Shown here: positions 10,730 through 22,239 of the stretch, piece after piece | How the letters are laid out: every line of letters begins with the position of its first letter | How positions within the stretch are numbered: position 1 is the first letter of the stretch | NCBI GenBank assembly: GCA_963082875.1 | Contig: OY720103.1 | Location: 8,556,001-8,620,000, forward strand | Length of the DNA: 64,000 nt | Source of the DNA: Corella eumyota | Taxonomy: Eukaryota > Chordata > Ascidiacea > Phlebobranchia > Corellidae | Direction of reading: 5' to 3' | Notes under the pieces: model-generated | Database searches by the model: none | The model's input: the letters and a program-made list of their open reading frames with translations, nothing else | What the model was told of the DNA's origin: nothing | Position numbers and translations under genes: made by a program

Positions 10730-11150
10730 AGTTATGGTTGGGGTAAAGGTATAATTATTTAGAGTATGTATGGTGTTTAATGTTGTCTACAGACTTTACT
10801 AGCAGACACGACTGTTTTATTATCTGAGTCTTTAAGTATATATACCCTTACCCTAATCCTATCTAAGTTTGTTGTGTTTTATCATCTGAGTCTTCAAATA
10901 TATATACCCTTACTCCAACCCTATCTAAGTTTGTTATATTTTATCATCTGAGTTTTTAAATATATATACCCTTACCCCAACCCTATCTAAGTTTGTTGTG
11001 TTTTATTATCTGAGTCTTCAAAGATATATACCCTTACCCCAACCCTATCTAAGTTTTTGCGAACGTGTCTGCTTATTAACAACAAACTTAGTTAGGGTTA
11101 GGGTAAAGGTATATATATTTAAAGATTAAGATGATGTCTGCAAAACAACC
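10730..11150. repeat. 61-bp tandem array flanked by inverted copies
   Basis: About four units of 61 bp lie between about 10815 and 11060, each holding TATATACCCTTACCCCAACC and TATCTAAGTTTGTTGTG-like parts. One reverse-oriented copy lies on each side, near 10735 and 11085. The right-hand inverted copy reads TTAGGGTTAGGGT, two units of the animal telomere repeat. Confidence 0.85.
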
Positions 11151-11429
11151 GTCAGTGTTCAGTAAATGCGCAAACTTAAAACAATAGGTCTTGTCTGACG
11201 ACTATTGTTTATCAACAAGCGTACTGCCTAATTTGGGACATAATCGAACTTATAACTGTTTAATTAAACTATATTATAGTTTAACTAAATTATGTTACAC
11301 TAAAATTGTTTATTATTTATTCGCATAGGCTACATTGCGAGAGAGCTCTCTCGTAAATATAACGTAACTCCTAATTTCACTGGTTTTGGGAACGTAATCT
11401 TTTTTGTTAAGTTATTGACAGATAACGTG

Positions 11430-13790
11430 TATAACTAGATTTATTTGATAAATAAAATATGGTTCGAAATCGTTTAATTCTTTTTTATAAATATAATTTG
11501 TTTAGTAGGTTTATTAATTAAATTATAAATTTAAATATGAACTTTTTTATATTTAAACAAAACCTAATTTTAACAAATGAACACGCATTCATTGATATTG
11601 TAATATAAAAGTAAACTAAATTTAAAAGCAAAATACCGATCTTAATTTTTTAGTAATCAAACGAGTATTAAAATATAATAATAACAAAACAATTAAAAAA
11701 ACAGCGAAAAGGACGATTTTGGACGGAGACCAGAACGCTATTAAATTATTCAAGCGTTAAACTCGAACTGATTCATTATTTAATAAAAAAAAACAAAAAT
11801 AATAATTATACGATATTTAGCTAGAGTTAAATCTTCATTTTAAATATCAACAAACAAAATAATAATACCGACAACATATAAAAATTTCAAAAAAATTTAA
11901 TTTTTAAATTTTAATAATAAAATATATTAATTAGTAATTAGTGATAATTAAATGTCGTAAATAGGAGGTTTGCGATTCGTTGGGATAATAACAAACATAC
12001 TAAAAATTTAGAACTTTTAGTTTTAAAGAACAGGAGTTATCGTTTTTCAAAATTCTGACTAGAAAAAATAAAAACAACTAGATTTATTTGATAAATAAAA
12101 TATAGTTCGAAATTATTTGATTATGTTCAACATAAATTTTCAATCATTTAAATATTATATACATACAAAAATTAATATTTTAACCGAGTTTTAAGTTGTT
12201 AATATCAGGATATACATTAGAATAAATTTTAAATTCCTAAAGTTGATTTTTGATTTTTATTAAATAAAGAAGCATTAACAAATGATAAATAAACAAAAAT
12301 TATTTTTTAAATATGTTTTTTAACTACCTATATTATAAAATACATTATATTAAATTTTGAATACTTAATGTCAAACTTTAATTTTAAATAAATGAACAAT
12401 AATTTAAATATAATAAACAAACAAAAATTAAATTTTTTATCTATTTTTGAGCTACTGCTATCATAATATACATCAGACTAAGATTTAAAAAAGTAATAAC
12501 AATCTTTAAATTTTAATAAATAAACACCCATAAATTATTAATCAGTGATAAAAATTATAATTTTAATTCATTTTTGAGTTACTAACATTATGATATACAA
12601 ATGGGCAACATTTAAAAAATAAATAACAATCTTTAAATTTTATTAAATAAACACCTTTTAATTGGTAATTAGTAAAAAAAAAAAAATTAATTCATTTATG
12701 AGTTAGTAATATTATAATATACAAATGGCCAATATTTAAAAAATAAATAACAATCTTTAAATTTCATTAAATAAACACCTATTAATTAGTAATTAGTGAT
12801 AATTAAATGTTGTAAACAGGAGAATAAAAACACAATCGGATAATAAACAACATACTAAAATTTCAAAACTAAATGTTAAATGTTCACAAACAAAAGTTAT
12901 GTTAACTCAAAATTTACAGCTTATAAGACACTGGAAAAGATTAATAATAATAATAATAACTAGATTTATTTGATAAATAAAATATGGTTCGAAATCATTT
13001 ATTAATTTTTAAGATTAATCTTTATTAATAAATAAAATTATGCATAAACATTACTTAATTATGAATATTAACTAAATTAATAAATCTAATATTACATAAT
13101 AAATTATTAGACTAAAAACGTATAAATTATTGAATTAAGAAAATTTCAAAACAAAATTATTTTAAAAGTTTTAAAATATCAATCTTTAATTTTTTAATCA
13201 ACAAAAAAGTAAATAAATATACTTAAAAAACAAAAATTAATTTTTTAACCCAGTTTAAAGTTGTTGATATTAAAATATACATTACACTAAGTTTTGAATG
13301 CCTAAAATCGATATTTGATTTTTAATAAATAAACAAGCATTTAAATATAATACACAAACGAAAATTATTTTTTAAATATGTTTTCAATTTACTAATATTA
13401 TAAAATACACTATATTAAATATTGAATGTTTAATATCAAACTTAATTTTTAATAAACAAACAAGCATTTAAATATAATAAACAAACAAAAATTAAATTTT
13501 CAATCTATTTTTGAGTTTTTAATACTATGATGTATGTATAACTGACCAAAATTTAACTACATAATAACGATCCCTAAATTTCAATAAATAAACACCCATT
13601 AATAAGTAATTAGTAATATTTAAATTACCAAAATAGGAGGTTTGAAACACGATATGATAATTAAACAACACACTATAATTTCAGAACTGCTAATGTTTTA
13701 GAACAAAAGTTATTTTAACCCCAAATTCACGGCTTATAGGACACTGGAAAAGATTAATCTGAAGAATAATAATACTGACAATAACAATAT
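11430..13790. repeat. AT-rich block of long tandem repeats
   Basis: No gene is seen. The header AACTAGATTTATTTGATAAA recurs at about 11436, 12078 and 12958. A tail around GACACTGGAAAAGATTAAT recurs at about 12925 and 13740, suggesting higher-order units of about 640-880 bp. Inside them, segments of about 125 bp (AATAACAATCTTTAAATTT plus AATAAACACC plus TAATTAGTAATTAGT) repeat at 12480-12800 and again at 13240-13640. Confidence 0.8.
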
Positions 13791-13938
13791 GTTTCGAAAT
13801 CTAAATTTCGAACCATAATTAATAATTTTGCCACACGATATCTTTAATTTAATGGGTTCCGTAATGCAGCACCCGTTTGAACGAAAATATGCAAATTTTT
13901 TTGTAAATATTAAATTTATATAACTGTAATAAAAACGT

Positions 13939-14055
13939 GTCAGGATGGCCGAGTGGTCTAAGGCGCCAGACTCAAGATAAAATCTTCGCCGTTTAGCGGT
14001 GATGGGTGTTCTGGTCTCCGAATGGAGGCGTGGATTCGAATCCCACTTCTGCACA
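13939..14055 (+). tRNA. tRNA-Leu(CAA) with intron, near-intact
   Basis: The body reads GTCAGGATGGCCGAGTGG, CTAAGGCGCCAGACTCAAG, then an intron of about 36-38 nt after the base 3' of the anticodon. The second exon follows, with a long variable arm (TCTCCGAATGGAGG) and a T arm. An intron at this place is normal for nuclear tRNA-Leu(CAA) of animals. The 3' acceptor strand has one extra base (TCTGCAC instead of TCTGAC), so it may be a weak gene or a fresh pseudogene. Confidence 0.75.
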
Positions 14056-14275
14056 TAAAAAAAAATTTAAAAATGATATTAATTTATACTCTAAAATGGT
14101 AGCAATTTCCAACAAAAGTTTGAACATTATCGGATCCGAATAAGTTCGTTCTTTAAAAGCGCTAAAAAGAAATTCCAAATTTTCACAAGTTGATTAGTTT
14201 ATAAGGCCATAAATTATCTTTATTGATTCTGTTTACGTTATATTAAAGAGCTTTATTAATTAACTGTTATCGTAC

Positions 14276-14347
14276 GCGTCGATGGTGTAACGATTAGCAT
14301 TGGTGCTTTCCAAGCACTAGTTCCGGGTTCGACCCCCGGTCGACGCA
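14276..14347 (+). tRNA. tRNA-Gly(UCC), intact
   Basis: The acceptor stem pairs perfectly (GCGTCGA with TCGACGC). The anticodon loop is TTTCCAA, and the GGTTCGACCCC T arm is canonical. Length is 72 nt and a T-run begins a few bases downstream, as expected for RNA polymerase III termination. It is the best-preserved tRNA in the window. Confidence 0.93.
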
Positions 14348-14569
14348 AGATTTTTAATTCAAAAATAGTGTTAAATTTTATATATTTAAATATACATAGT
14401 TTGATATAAAAATTTTTTTTTAATTATGTAGCAATAAAGCTAAAATTCATTGCATATAACCCTACATTATCCGACTGATAATTTTACCGGACTGTTTTTT
14501 TTTAAATTCGTTAATTAAACATGAACAATTAAAAAGTAATTTAATATGCATTATTAAACATTTAGAAAA

Positions 14570-15174
14570 ATTAAAGACAATATTTTCTTATAGAAAAAAA
14601 TTTTGTGCTTTAAAATGAAAATAGTTAAAATATATTAAATTATATATTTAACAATGAACAGATAGGCTAACATAATACATAAAATTGGTTGCAAAAATGG
14701 GAATAAGTTTACTTAATTTGGGACTCTCTAACAAAAGTTTGAGCTTTATTTGATACGAATACGTCATTTAAAGTGCGAATAAGTCATTTAAAGTGCGAAA
14801 AAATAAAATTTATATTTTTTATAAGATGTTTAGCTTTTAACCTATGAAAGAGTAAAAATTAATTTAATACGTTATTAAGCAGAAAAGGCGTTATGGCTTA
14901 GTGAAAAAGCGCCTGTCTTGTAAACTGGAGATCCTGGGCTCGATCTCCAGTAAAGGGTATTCATGTTTTAAACTATTGTTGTGAAATTTATTAATTTCTA
15001 AAAAGTAGTCTACTTTTTCTGATTTAAAAATAAATAAAATTTGCGGTTTATATTTGCAAATCTTTTTAATGAAACTTTAAATTTGTTTTCTCGGTAAATC
15101 TATATATTCTAAAAAATTTATTTTCCTTTTGTGATGTGCATATGTTGGTTAGTAAAAATGAATTTTGATATAAT
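14570..15174. repeat. Duplicated tRNA-Thr neighbourhood, copy 1 (left of MITE)
   Basis: About 600 bp, together with a few tens of bases beyond 16223, is paralogous to about 16318-16995. Shared stretches include AATAGTTAAAATATATTAAA, TGAGCTTTATTTGATACGAA and GTGATGTGCATATGTTGG. The tRNA-Thr lies in the middle of each copy. This copy was later interrupted by the MITE at 15175. Confidence 0.9.
14887..14957 (+). pseudogene. tRNA-Thr(UGU)-like pseudogene
   Basis: It shares the body of the 16686 gene, including the CTTGTAA loop, but the 3' acceptor strand is altered (TAAAGGG against TAGCGCC) and no longer pairs with GGCGTTA. The D loop is also changed. Confidence 0.8.
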
Positions 15175-16219
15175 TAGCCCGTTTCCATGTCCAAAAATAA
15201 AGCCAGGCTTTGTATTGGACTTTGTGCTAATTTTTAGTCCAAAGCCGAGTTCTGTTTCCATGACCATTTAGCACATTGGGCTTTTTATTAAAATGTTCGT
15301 TTTGTCTGTTTGTCAGACTTAAAATTGTTATTGATTTAGTTATAAAACATCTTCTATTGCGAGTTTTAGCACAATTATTAATAACTAACTGAATATGGCT
15401 GTTTTAAACTTCTTTGTAAATCTGCTTAACGCAAAACAACCTGTTTTTATATTGTTTATTGCACAAAAAACACAAATTATAAGTAAGGATTTTACCATAT
15501 AGGAATTAAAAGTTTTCAAATATATAACATATAGCTAATCAAATTAACAGGTTGCCAATTGTATATATTAGCTTTCTTTAAACAGCTTCTTTGTTTTCAG
15601 TTGTTTAACCACTTATACCATTAAACACACCATTAATACCATTTTATCCTTCAAAAACAGATTCAAACGTGTTTAAACAAATCTAATAATGCTTTGTTTT
15701 TACTTGGCAGTCTGTAAAATTCAAACCATACAATTTGACATTTTTACTGTCTGACAGATATTTGTAGGTGATTTTTTGTAAGATTACACATTTAAATTGA
15801 CAGTTAACCAATTAATACGGCGATTATAAAATAAAATAACGGTTCATGTCAGACTGTCCGCCTATATTTTAACTTGTGGTTTGGCATGTTTCAAAGTCTC
15901 CGTCGGTCAGACAGCTTAACTGCCGTTTTAAAATTGATTAAACCCGTATTTGTTTTTATTCACCAACCATTCTACCTCTTAATTTTATCCATTTGTTTGC
16001 ATTTTATCAACAAAATATCGCTTAAACTAACAAAATCACGTATGCGCTCACTAACCTAACCAATTGCGTAACCGAAGACCGGTGAAAAGCCCGGGCTTTT
16101 TCGAATTAGACCACCTCTTTAGCAGGGCCAAAAAAGCCCGTTTTTTTTCGCCAAGTCATGATATTTTTGGACTAAATTAGTCCCAAAGCCCAGAAAAAAG
16201 TGGACATGGAAACGGGCTA
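15175..16219. mobile_element. MITE with 19-bp terminal inverted repeats
   Basis: A 1,045-bp element begins TAGCCCGTTTCCATGTCCA and ends with its exact complement; imperfect similarity continues inward. AAT is repeated on both sides (15172-15174 and 16220-16222). The paralogous segment near 16970 reads GACATAATGTAAAT with no element, a true empty site that confirms the borders and the 3-bp duplication. No credible transposase frame lies inside. A 3-bp AT-rich duplication would suit PIF/Harbinger, but the superfamily is uncertain. Confidence 0.9.
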
Positions 16220-16317
16220 AATGTAAATTAAGCGTTTAAATTTGAAAAAAGTAAGCCAAAGCTTTGTATCAACTATTCCGTAATAGCAATTATAATTAGA
16301 AATTTCGCAACACGATC

Positions 16318-16995
16318 TTTTTAAAGACAATATTTTCTAATAGAAAAAGATTTTGTGGTTTAAAATGAAAATAGTTAAAATATATTAAATTATTTAATTA
16401 ACAATGTCCAGATAAACCAACATAAAACATAAAATTGGTTGCAAAAATGGTAATAAGTTTACTTAATTTGGGATTTTCTAACGAAAATTTGAGCTTTATT
16501 TGATACGAATAAGTTAAGTCATTTAAAGTGCAAAAAAATAAAATTTATGTTTTTTATAAGTTGTTTAGCTTTTAACCTATAAAAAATTAAACGAGAATAA
16601 GCAAAAATATATAAACAATAAAAATTTTTATTTTCCTTATTACATTTTACTTTGATATTAATTTAATACGTTAATAAGCAGAAAGGGCGTTATGGCTTAG
16701 TGGTAAAGCGCCTGTCTTGTAAACAAGAGATCCTGGGTTCGATCCCCAGTAGCGCCTATTCATATTTTTAAACTATTGTTGTGTAGTTTATTTATTTCTA
16801 AAAAGTAGTCTTCTTTTTCTGATTTAAAAATAAATAAAATTTGCGGTTTATATTTGCAAATCTTTTTAATGAAACTTTAAATTTGTTTTCTCGGTAAATC
16901 TATATATTCTAAAAAAATTATTTTCCTTTTGTGATGTGCATATGTTGGTTAGTAAAAATGAATTTTGACATAATGTAAATTAAGCGTTTATTTTT
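16318..16995. repeat. Duplicated tRNA-Thr neighbourhood, copy 2 (empty site)
   Basis: This is the sister of 14570-15174 plus the sequence after 16222. It lacks the MITE and carries the better tRNA-Thr. Confidence 0.9.
16686..16757 (+). tRNA. tRNA-Thr(UGU)
   Basis: The acceptor GGCGTTA pairs with TAGCGCC with one G-T wobble. The D arm GCTTAGTGGTAAAGC is normal, the loop CTTGTAA gives anticodon UGU, and the T arm is canonical. One C-A mismatch is present in the anticodon stem (CCTGT against ACAAG). Probably a working gene. Confidence 0.85.
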
Positions 16996-17095
16996 GAAAA
17001 AAGTAAGTCAAAGTTTTGTATCAACTATCCCATAATAGCAATTAACATAGAAATTTCGCCACACGATATTTTTAATTTAATGAGTTTCGTAATGC

Positions 17096-17195
17096 AATCT
17101 AAGGCGTCAGACATAAGATAAAATCTTCGCCGTTGTGCGGTGATGGGTGTTCTGGTCTCCGAACGGAGGCGTGGGTTCGAATCCCACTTCTGACA
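17096..17195 (+). pseudogene. tRNA-Leu(CAA) pseudogene lacking its 5' end
   Basis: It matches 13939-14055 from CTAAGGCG onward, including the intron, and has a correct 3' end (TTCTGACA). The 5' acceptor strand and most of the D arm are gone and the anticodon region is altered (ATAAG). The flank before it (CACACGATAT, TTTAATTTAATG) is shared with the 13.9-kb copy, so the whole neighbourhood was duplicated. Confidence 0.8.
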
Positions 17196-17219
17196 ATATT
17201 TTTATATGACTAAAACACG

Positions 17220-17480
17220 ATTTTTGAATTAAATAAACAACTTTTTAATTTCACTAGTGTTGGCATAACGTCGGGTTATAAATAAAGCCAGGTTTATTTA
17301 GAAGTCCACGGATATAATACGTAACTAAATTTATTTGATAAAAAAAATTAACTTTTTATCTTTAAACTTAACCGTCATAAAGGAACCAGTATTTAATTAT
17401 AAGTGAATTACCAGATTTACAAATTGCAAATTTGACTGTAACTTACCTTTGCAGAGTACCAAGTTAAAAGGTAAAAATAA
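17220..17480. repeat. Dispersed repeat shared with 59590-59880
   Basis: Sequence around GGCATAACGTCGGGTT, ATTTATTTGATAAA and CAAATTGCAAATTTGA recurs in diverged form at 59590-59880. No coding signal. Confidence 0.55.
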
Positions 17481-17589
17481 GTTCCCTCGTCCGATTTTTT
17501 AAAAAAACTTTTATGTAAAAGATATGTACTAGTTAATTAATTTAATAAAATAAGTATTTATTGCTAATATTTTTATTACCAATTTAGGT

Positions 17590-17775
17590 CAAGCATCGTC
17601 TCTCGGCCTTTAAACTCGACCCAGTAACATCCCTCTACATTTAAACTCGACACCGCAAATCCACTTGATCAGGCAACATCTGTAGGCCTTTAAACTCGAC
17701 CCCGCGTCATTCCTTGGCCTTTAAAGCAAGTTCCGTAATAAATTTTGCCAATCCCGCATTAAATTCCGTCTCGTT
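17590..17775. repeat. Short repeats with TTTAAACTCGACCC
   Basis: The motif CCTTTAAACTCGACCC or a close variant occurs about three to four times at irregular spacing. No gene is seen between here and 18160. Confidence 0.6.
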
Positions 17776-18164
17776 CCGCGGTTTAGTACGTTTGCTTCCC
17801 GCAACTTCCTGCATCCCGTACTTTAGTAAAAAAAAAGAAAGTAAATTTAACATGTACTAAAGAATAATACTATAAACCAATACACAAGGTTTTTAAACAT
17901 TGACATATCTAGGTGAAGCAATTTAATGTGTTCTGCAAAGATAAAAATTTTAACAAGGCTTTTATGTTTATCGATGATTTACGTAATCACCTTAAAATTG
18001 AAGAGGAAATAAATCAAACATTTAATAAACAAAAAGGTTCTAAACTTTAATAATATTGAAAAAGCAACTATTCCTTTTAAAAAATTTTACGATCTTATAA
18101 TTGTAAAAAACTTCAGATTTTTTAAATTGGAAAGTTCATGTAGAAAAAAATAATGATTTGTATT

Positions 18165-18301
18165 ATCCAACAACAAACAAAGTTAAGACCGACTGAAATG
18201 AAGGCATAAAAAGTTAAGATCTTATTTAGATGTTGTCTGAGATGGCCCCAACAACAAACGAAGTTGAGACCAACTGAGATGGAGGCATAAAAAGTTAAGA
18301 T
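18165..18301. repeat. 80-bp repeats, left of Ty3 fossil
   Basis: Units containing CCAACAACAAACAAAGTTAA, GGAGGCATAAAAAGTTAAGA and TTGTCTGAGATGGCCCC recur about every 80 bp. The same units continue at 22088-22235 on the other side of the retroelement, so the retroelement landed inside this array. Confidence 0.85.
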
Positions 18302-21300
18302 TGTGGCGTCGCAGACCGGAAGAGCCACCTTTATATATCTCATTTTTCTGTTACTATCGTTACTCATTTTCCCGCTTGTTTTTGTTTATGTTATAATGTT
18401 CACATTAGAAGTTTTTTCGCCAAGTATTTGTTTTTCTTTTTATTAAATCAATTCATTTTCGTTATATTGTGAAAAATATAATAATTTTCCACTTCATTGG
18501 TGACCCCGACCTCAAGTTGAGTTGGTTACGGAATAATGGCTGAAAGTAAAATTGCAGCGGTCACACTGAAGTTGCCACCGTTCTGGACAAGAAATCCCGC
18601 TGTTTGGTTTCACCAAGTTGAAGCCCAGTTTGGTGTGCGTAAAATCACCGACGACAACACCAAATATTATTACATCGTTTCGGCTCTGGACGAAGATACG
18701 GCAACAAGTATACTAAACATTCTTAACAATCCGCCGGCATCAAACAAATACGAATATTTAAAAGAACAACTTATCAACAAGTGTTCGCTTTCAGAGGCAG
18801 AGCGCGCAGCTCGACTGTGTTCGATGCCTGGTTTAGGTGACGGCACAGCTGTGCAGCTCATGGATAAAATGCTCGCTTTATACCCATCCGGTAAGAATCC
18901 TGATTTTATTTTTCGACACCTTTTCGTATCTCACCTGCCAGTCCGTGCACAGCTGACACAAGATGTAACTTCAACTGCTGGAGATTTTCGAGCGTTAGCC
19001 AAAAAATCAGACGAAATTCTTACCGCCAGAGATTTTGCAATTACCAATGCCGTTCATAAACAACCAGAAAAACAATTGGCTTTTAAATATGGCGTCTGTT
19101 TTTACCACGCTAAATTCGGAAAAAACGCCAAAAAGTGCCGTAGTCCATGCCCGTTTTCAAATTCGGAAAACTCCCAAGCCGGTTGTCATTAACTTCATTG
19201 GCGATGGCAATCTTTTTTACTTTACAGACCGCACCGCCGGCCACAGGTTTCTCGTCGACACCGGGGCACAGGTTAGCGTTTTGCCGGCTACCGCCAAAGA
19301 ACGTCGCCATCGTAAACAAGGGCAGTCACTTATTGCTGCTAATGGTAGCGCTATTCCAACTTTTGGCACTCGGAATGTTCTTCTCAATATTAAAGACCGG
19401 CAATACACCTGGAAATTTACTCTTGCCAATGTTAATAGGGCAATCATTGGCGGCGATTTCCTACGTGCAAACAGATTGCTCGTCGACGTGAAAGGACAAA
19501 GGCTTATAGAAACTGATACATACAAATCGTTTCCAACTCACAGACATGGTGGAACGCCTCTTGGTCTTCATTTCATTGCTGAAAATGAGTTCGCAAAAAT
19601 TCTAGACGAATTTCGTGAGTTAATTACTCCAACTTTTGATAGCCCTAAAACAACGCACGGAGTAGAGCATCACATCCTCACTGAAGGAGCTCCCATTCAC
19701 GCTCGGGCCCGCCGCTTGCCCCCAGACAAATTGGCAACCGCCAAAGCAGAGTTTAATAATATGATTAAACTTGGCATAATACGTCCCTCAAAAAGTCCAT
19801 GGTCTTCAGCACTTCACGTTGTACCCAAACCAGGGGGTGGCTGGCGCCCATGCGGAGACTACAGGCGACTTAATGATTTAACAGTGCCCGACCGCTACCC
19901 TGTACCCAACATACAGGATTTCTCTGCCCATTTAGCAGGCAAGACAATTTTTTCTAAAGTAGATCTTGTTCGCGGTTATCATCAAATTGCTATATGTGAT
20001 AAAGACATCCCCAAAACCGCTATTATCACACCTTTTGGTTTATTTGAATTTCTCAGGATGCCTTTTGGTTTAAAGAATGCTGCCCAGGCCTTTCAGCGCT
20101 TGATGGACACTGTTTGCCGTGGTTTTCCTTTTGTATTTGTTTATCTGGACGATATTTTGATAGCTAGTACCCATAAAAAGCAACACAAACGGGATCTTCG
20201 AGAACTTTTCCAACGTCTAAAGGAGTACGGCCTTGTAATCAATCCATCTAAATGCGAATTTGGTGTCTCACGAATTGAGTTTCTTGGACATGAAGTCACC
20301 TCAAATGGTGCATTACCGCTCCCTAAGAAAGTGAAGGCGATTGCGAACTTTCCACAGCCAGCAACAGTCAAAGGCCTGCAAGAATTCATCTCTTTTTGCA
20401 GCACTTTCAGGTCTCTCAAAAAAACCAAGGCCAAAAGCATTGACAGAGTGGACAGATCAAATGAACAAGGCTTTCAGTGAAACGAAACAAGCCCTCGCTA
20501 GGGCCGTGATGCTTATTCACCCGCATCCTGACGCGCCAACAGCCCTTACAGTGGATGCTTCCGATTTGGCATTAGGCGGCGTCCTTGAACAGAAATTAAA
20601 TGGTGTCTGGAAACCGATTGCCTTTTACAGTCGTAAGCTGCGCAAGCCAGAACAAAAATATAGCGCATTCGACCGAGAACTTTTAGCCGTTTACTTGGGA
20701 ATTAGGCATTTTCGCTATTTCTTAGAAGCACGGCCGTTTACTGTTTTTACCGATCACAAACCTCTCACGTTTGCAATGGCAAAAGTCTCTGAACCATGGT
20801 CCGCAAGGCAGCAGCGTCATCTTAATGCCATATCCGAGTATACTACAGACATACGACATATCTCGGGCAAAAATAATACAGTCGCCGATGCTCTTTCCCG
20901 TGCTGTAATTAATTCGATCAACGACGGCATAAATTTTCAAGAAATGGCTGTTGACCAAGCTGACGACAAAGAAACCCAGGCCTACCGCACTGCCATAACT
21001 AACCTACGTTTTGAAGATGTTTCTTTCGGCAATGGTTCTTTTACACTACTCTGTGATGTCTCCACTGGTAAACCAAGACCCGTTGTTCCTGCGAAATGGC
21101 GCCGACGAATTTTCGATGCAGCACACTCGCTCTCCCACCCAAGTATCCGTACAACACGAAAAATAATCTCTCAGAAATTTGTCTGGCATGGATTATCAAA
21201 ACAAGTTGATGAATGGGCAAAGAGTTGTGTTGCCTGTCAACAATCTAAAATCCACCATCATGTCCGCGCACCTCTTGCCAAATTTGATATACCAGACAAA

Positions 21301-22085
21301 CGTTTTGACCATATCAACGTTGATCTGGTTGGCCCACTTCCACCATCTCAGGGCAACACATACCTTTTCACGATAGTGGACCGATATACAAGGTGGCCAG
21401 AAGCAATCCCACTTGCCGACATGTCTGCTACATCTTGTGCACGAGCACTGGTAACTAATTGGATTTCCCGTTTTGGCGTTCCCCTTGACATATCTTCCGA
21501 CCGCGGCTCTCAGTTTATTTCATCTTTGTGGTCAGCAATTGCTGAACTACTTGGAACCAAGCTACATCACACGACAGCTTACGGACTTTGAAAGCAGCTC
21601 GTAAGTCCCGCCTTCAAGAACCTAATTGGATCGACGAGTTACCTTGGGTCATGCTCGGGATTCGCACAGCTCCAAAGGAAGACCTTAAAACCTCCTCAGC
21701 TGAGCTAGTGTATGGAACACCATTAACTGTCCCCGGTGATTTTGTACCTGATTGTGAGAAGCATTTTTCAACGCCAGCACATCTTCAGCAATTGCGAGAA
21801 AAGGTAGGATCTTTGGCACCTGTTCCCACATCTCATCACGGCTTAACCAAGTCGTTTTTGCCTAGGTCGCTTAACCAGGCAAGATATGTTTTTATTCGCC
21901 GGGACGCCCATCGACATCCACTTCAACGAAGTTTTAGAGCCAGGGGATAAAACATTTAAAATACAAATGGGCAATCATAGTCAAGTCATCTCCGTTGACC
22001 GTCGTTTTTTCGCAAAGTATTTGTTTTTCTTTCTATTAAATCAATTCATTTTCGTTATATTGTGAAAAATATAATAATTTTCCAT
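18302..22085 (+). mobile_element. Ty3/Gypsy LTR retrotransposon fossil
   Basis: Parts in order: a short left LTR ending near 18495; a primer-binding-like stretch TGGTGACCCCGAC; a gag-like frame from 18536; then pol with an aspartic protease ([13 protein letters not shown]), reverse transcriptase ([10 protein letters not shown]), RNase H (TVDASDLALGGV), integrase zinc finger and catalytic core. A partial right LTR at about 22005-22085 matches the 3' part of the left one. It is broken in a handful of places and its right LTR is incomplete. Long readable frames point to a moderate, not ancient, age. Confidence 0.92.
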
Positions 22086-22087
22086 CT

Positions 22088-22235
22088 TCAAAATTAAGAC
22101 CGACTGAAATGGAGGCATAAAAAGTTGAGATCTTATTTAGATGTAGTCTGAGATGGCCCCAACAACAAACAAAGTTAAGACCGACTGAAATGGAGGCATA
22201 AGAAATTAAGATCTTATTTAGGTGTGGTCTAACAA
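22088..22235. repeat. 80-bp repeats, right of Ty3 fossil
   Basis: Continuation of the array at 18165-18301, with the same GACCGACTGAAATGGAGGCA and GTCTGAGATGGCCCC segments. Confidence 0.85.
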
Positions 22236-22239
22236 ATCC

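Noticed and set aside
13734-14178. Two minus-strand frames
   Set aside because: They cover the tRNA-Leu(CAA) on the opposite strand and have no domain features.
17880-18120. Stretch with short plus-strand open pieces
   Set aside because: No recognisable motif, splice context or repeat; not enough to call a gene.
18122-18367. Minus-strand frame of 81 codons
   Set aside because: It reads through the 80-bp tandem repeats; the protein repeat mirrors the DNA repeat.
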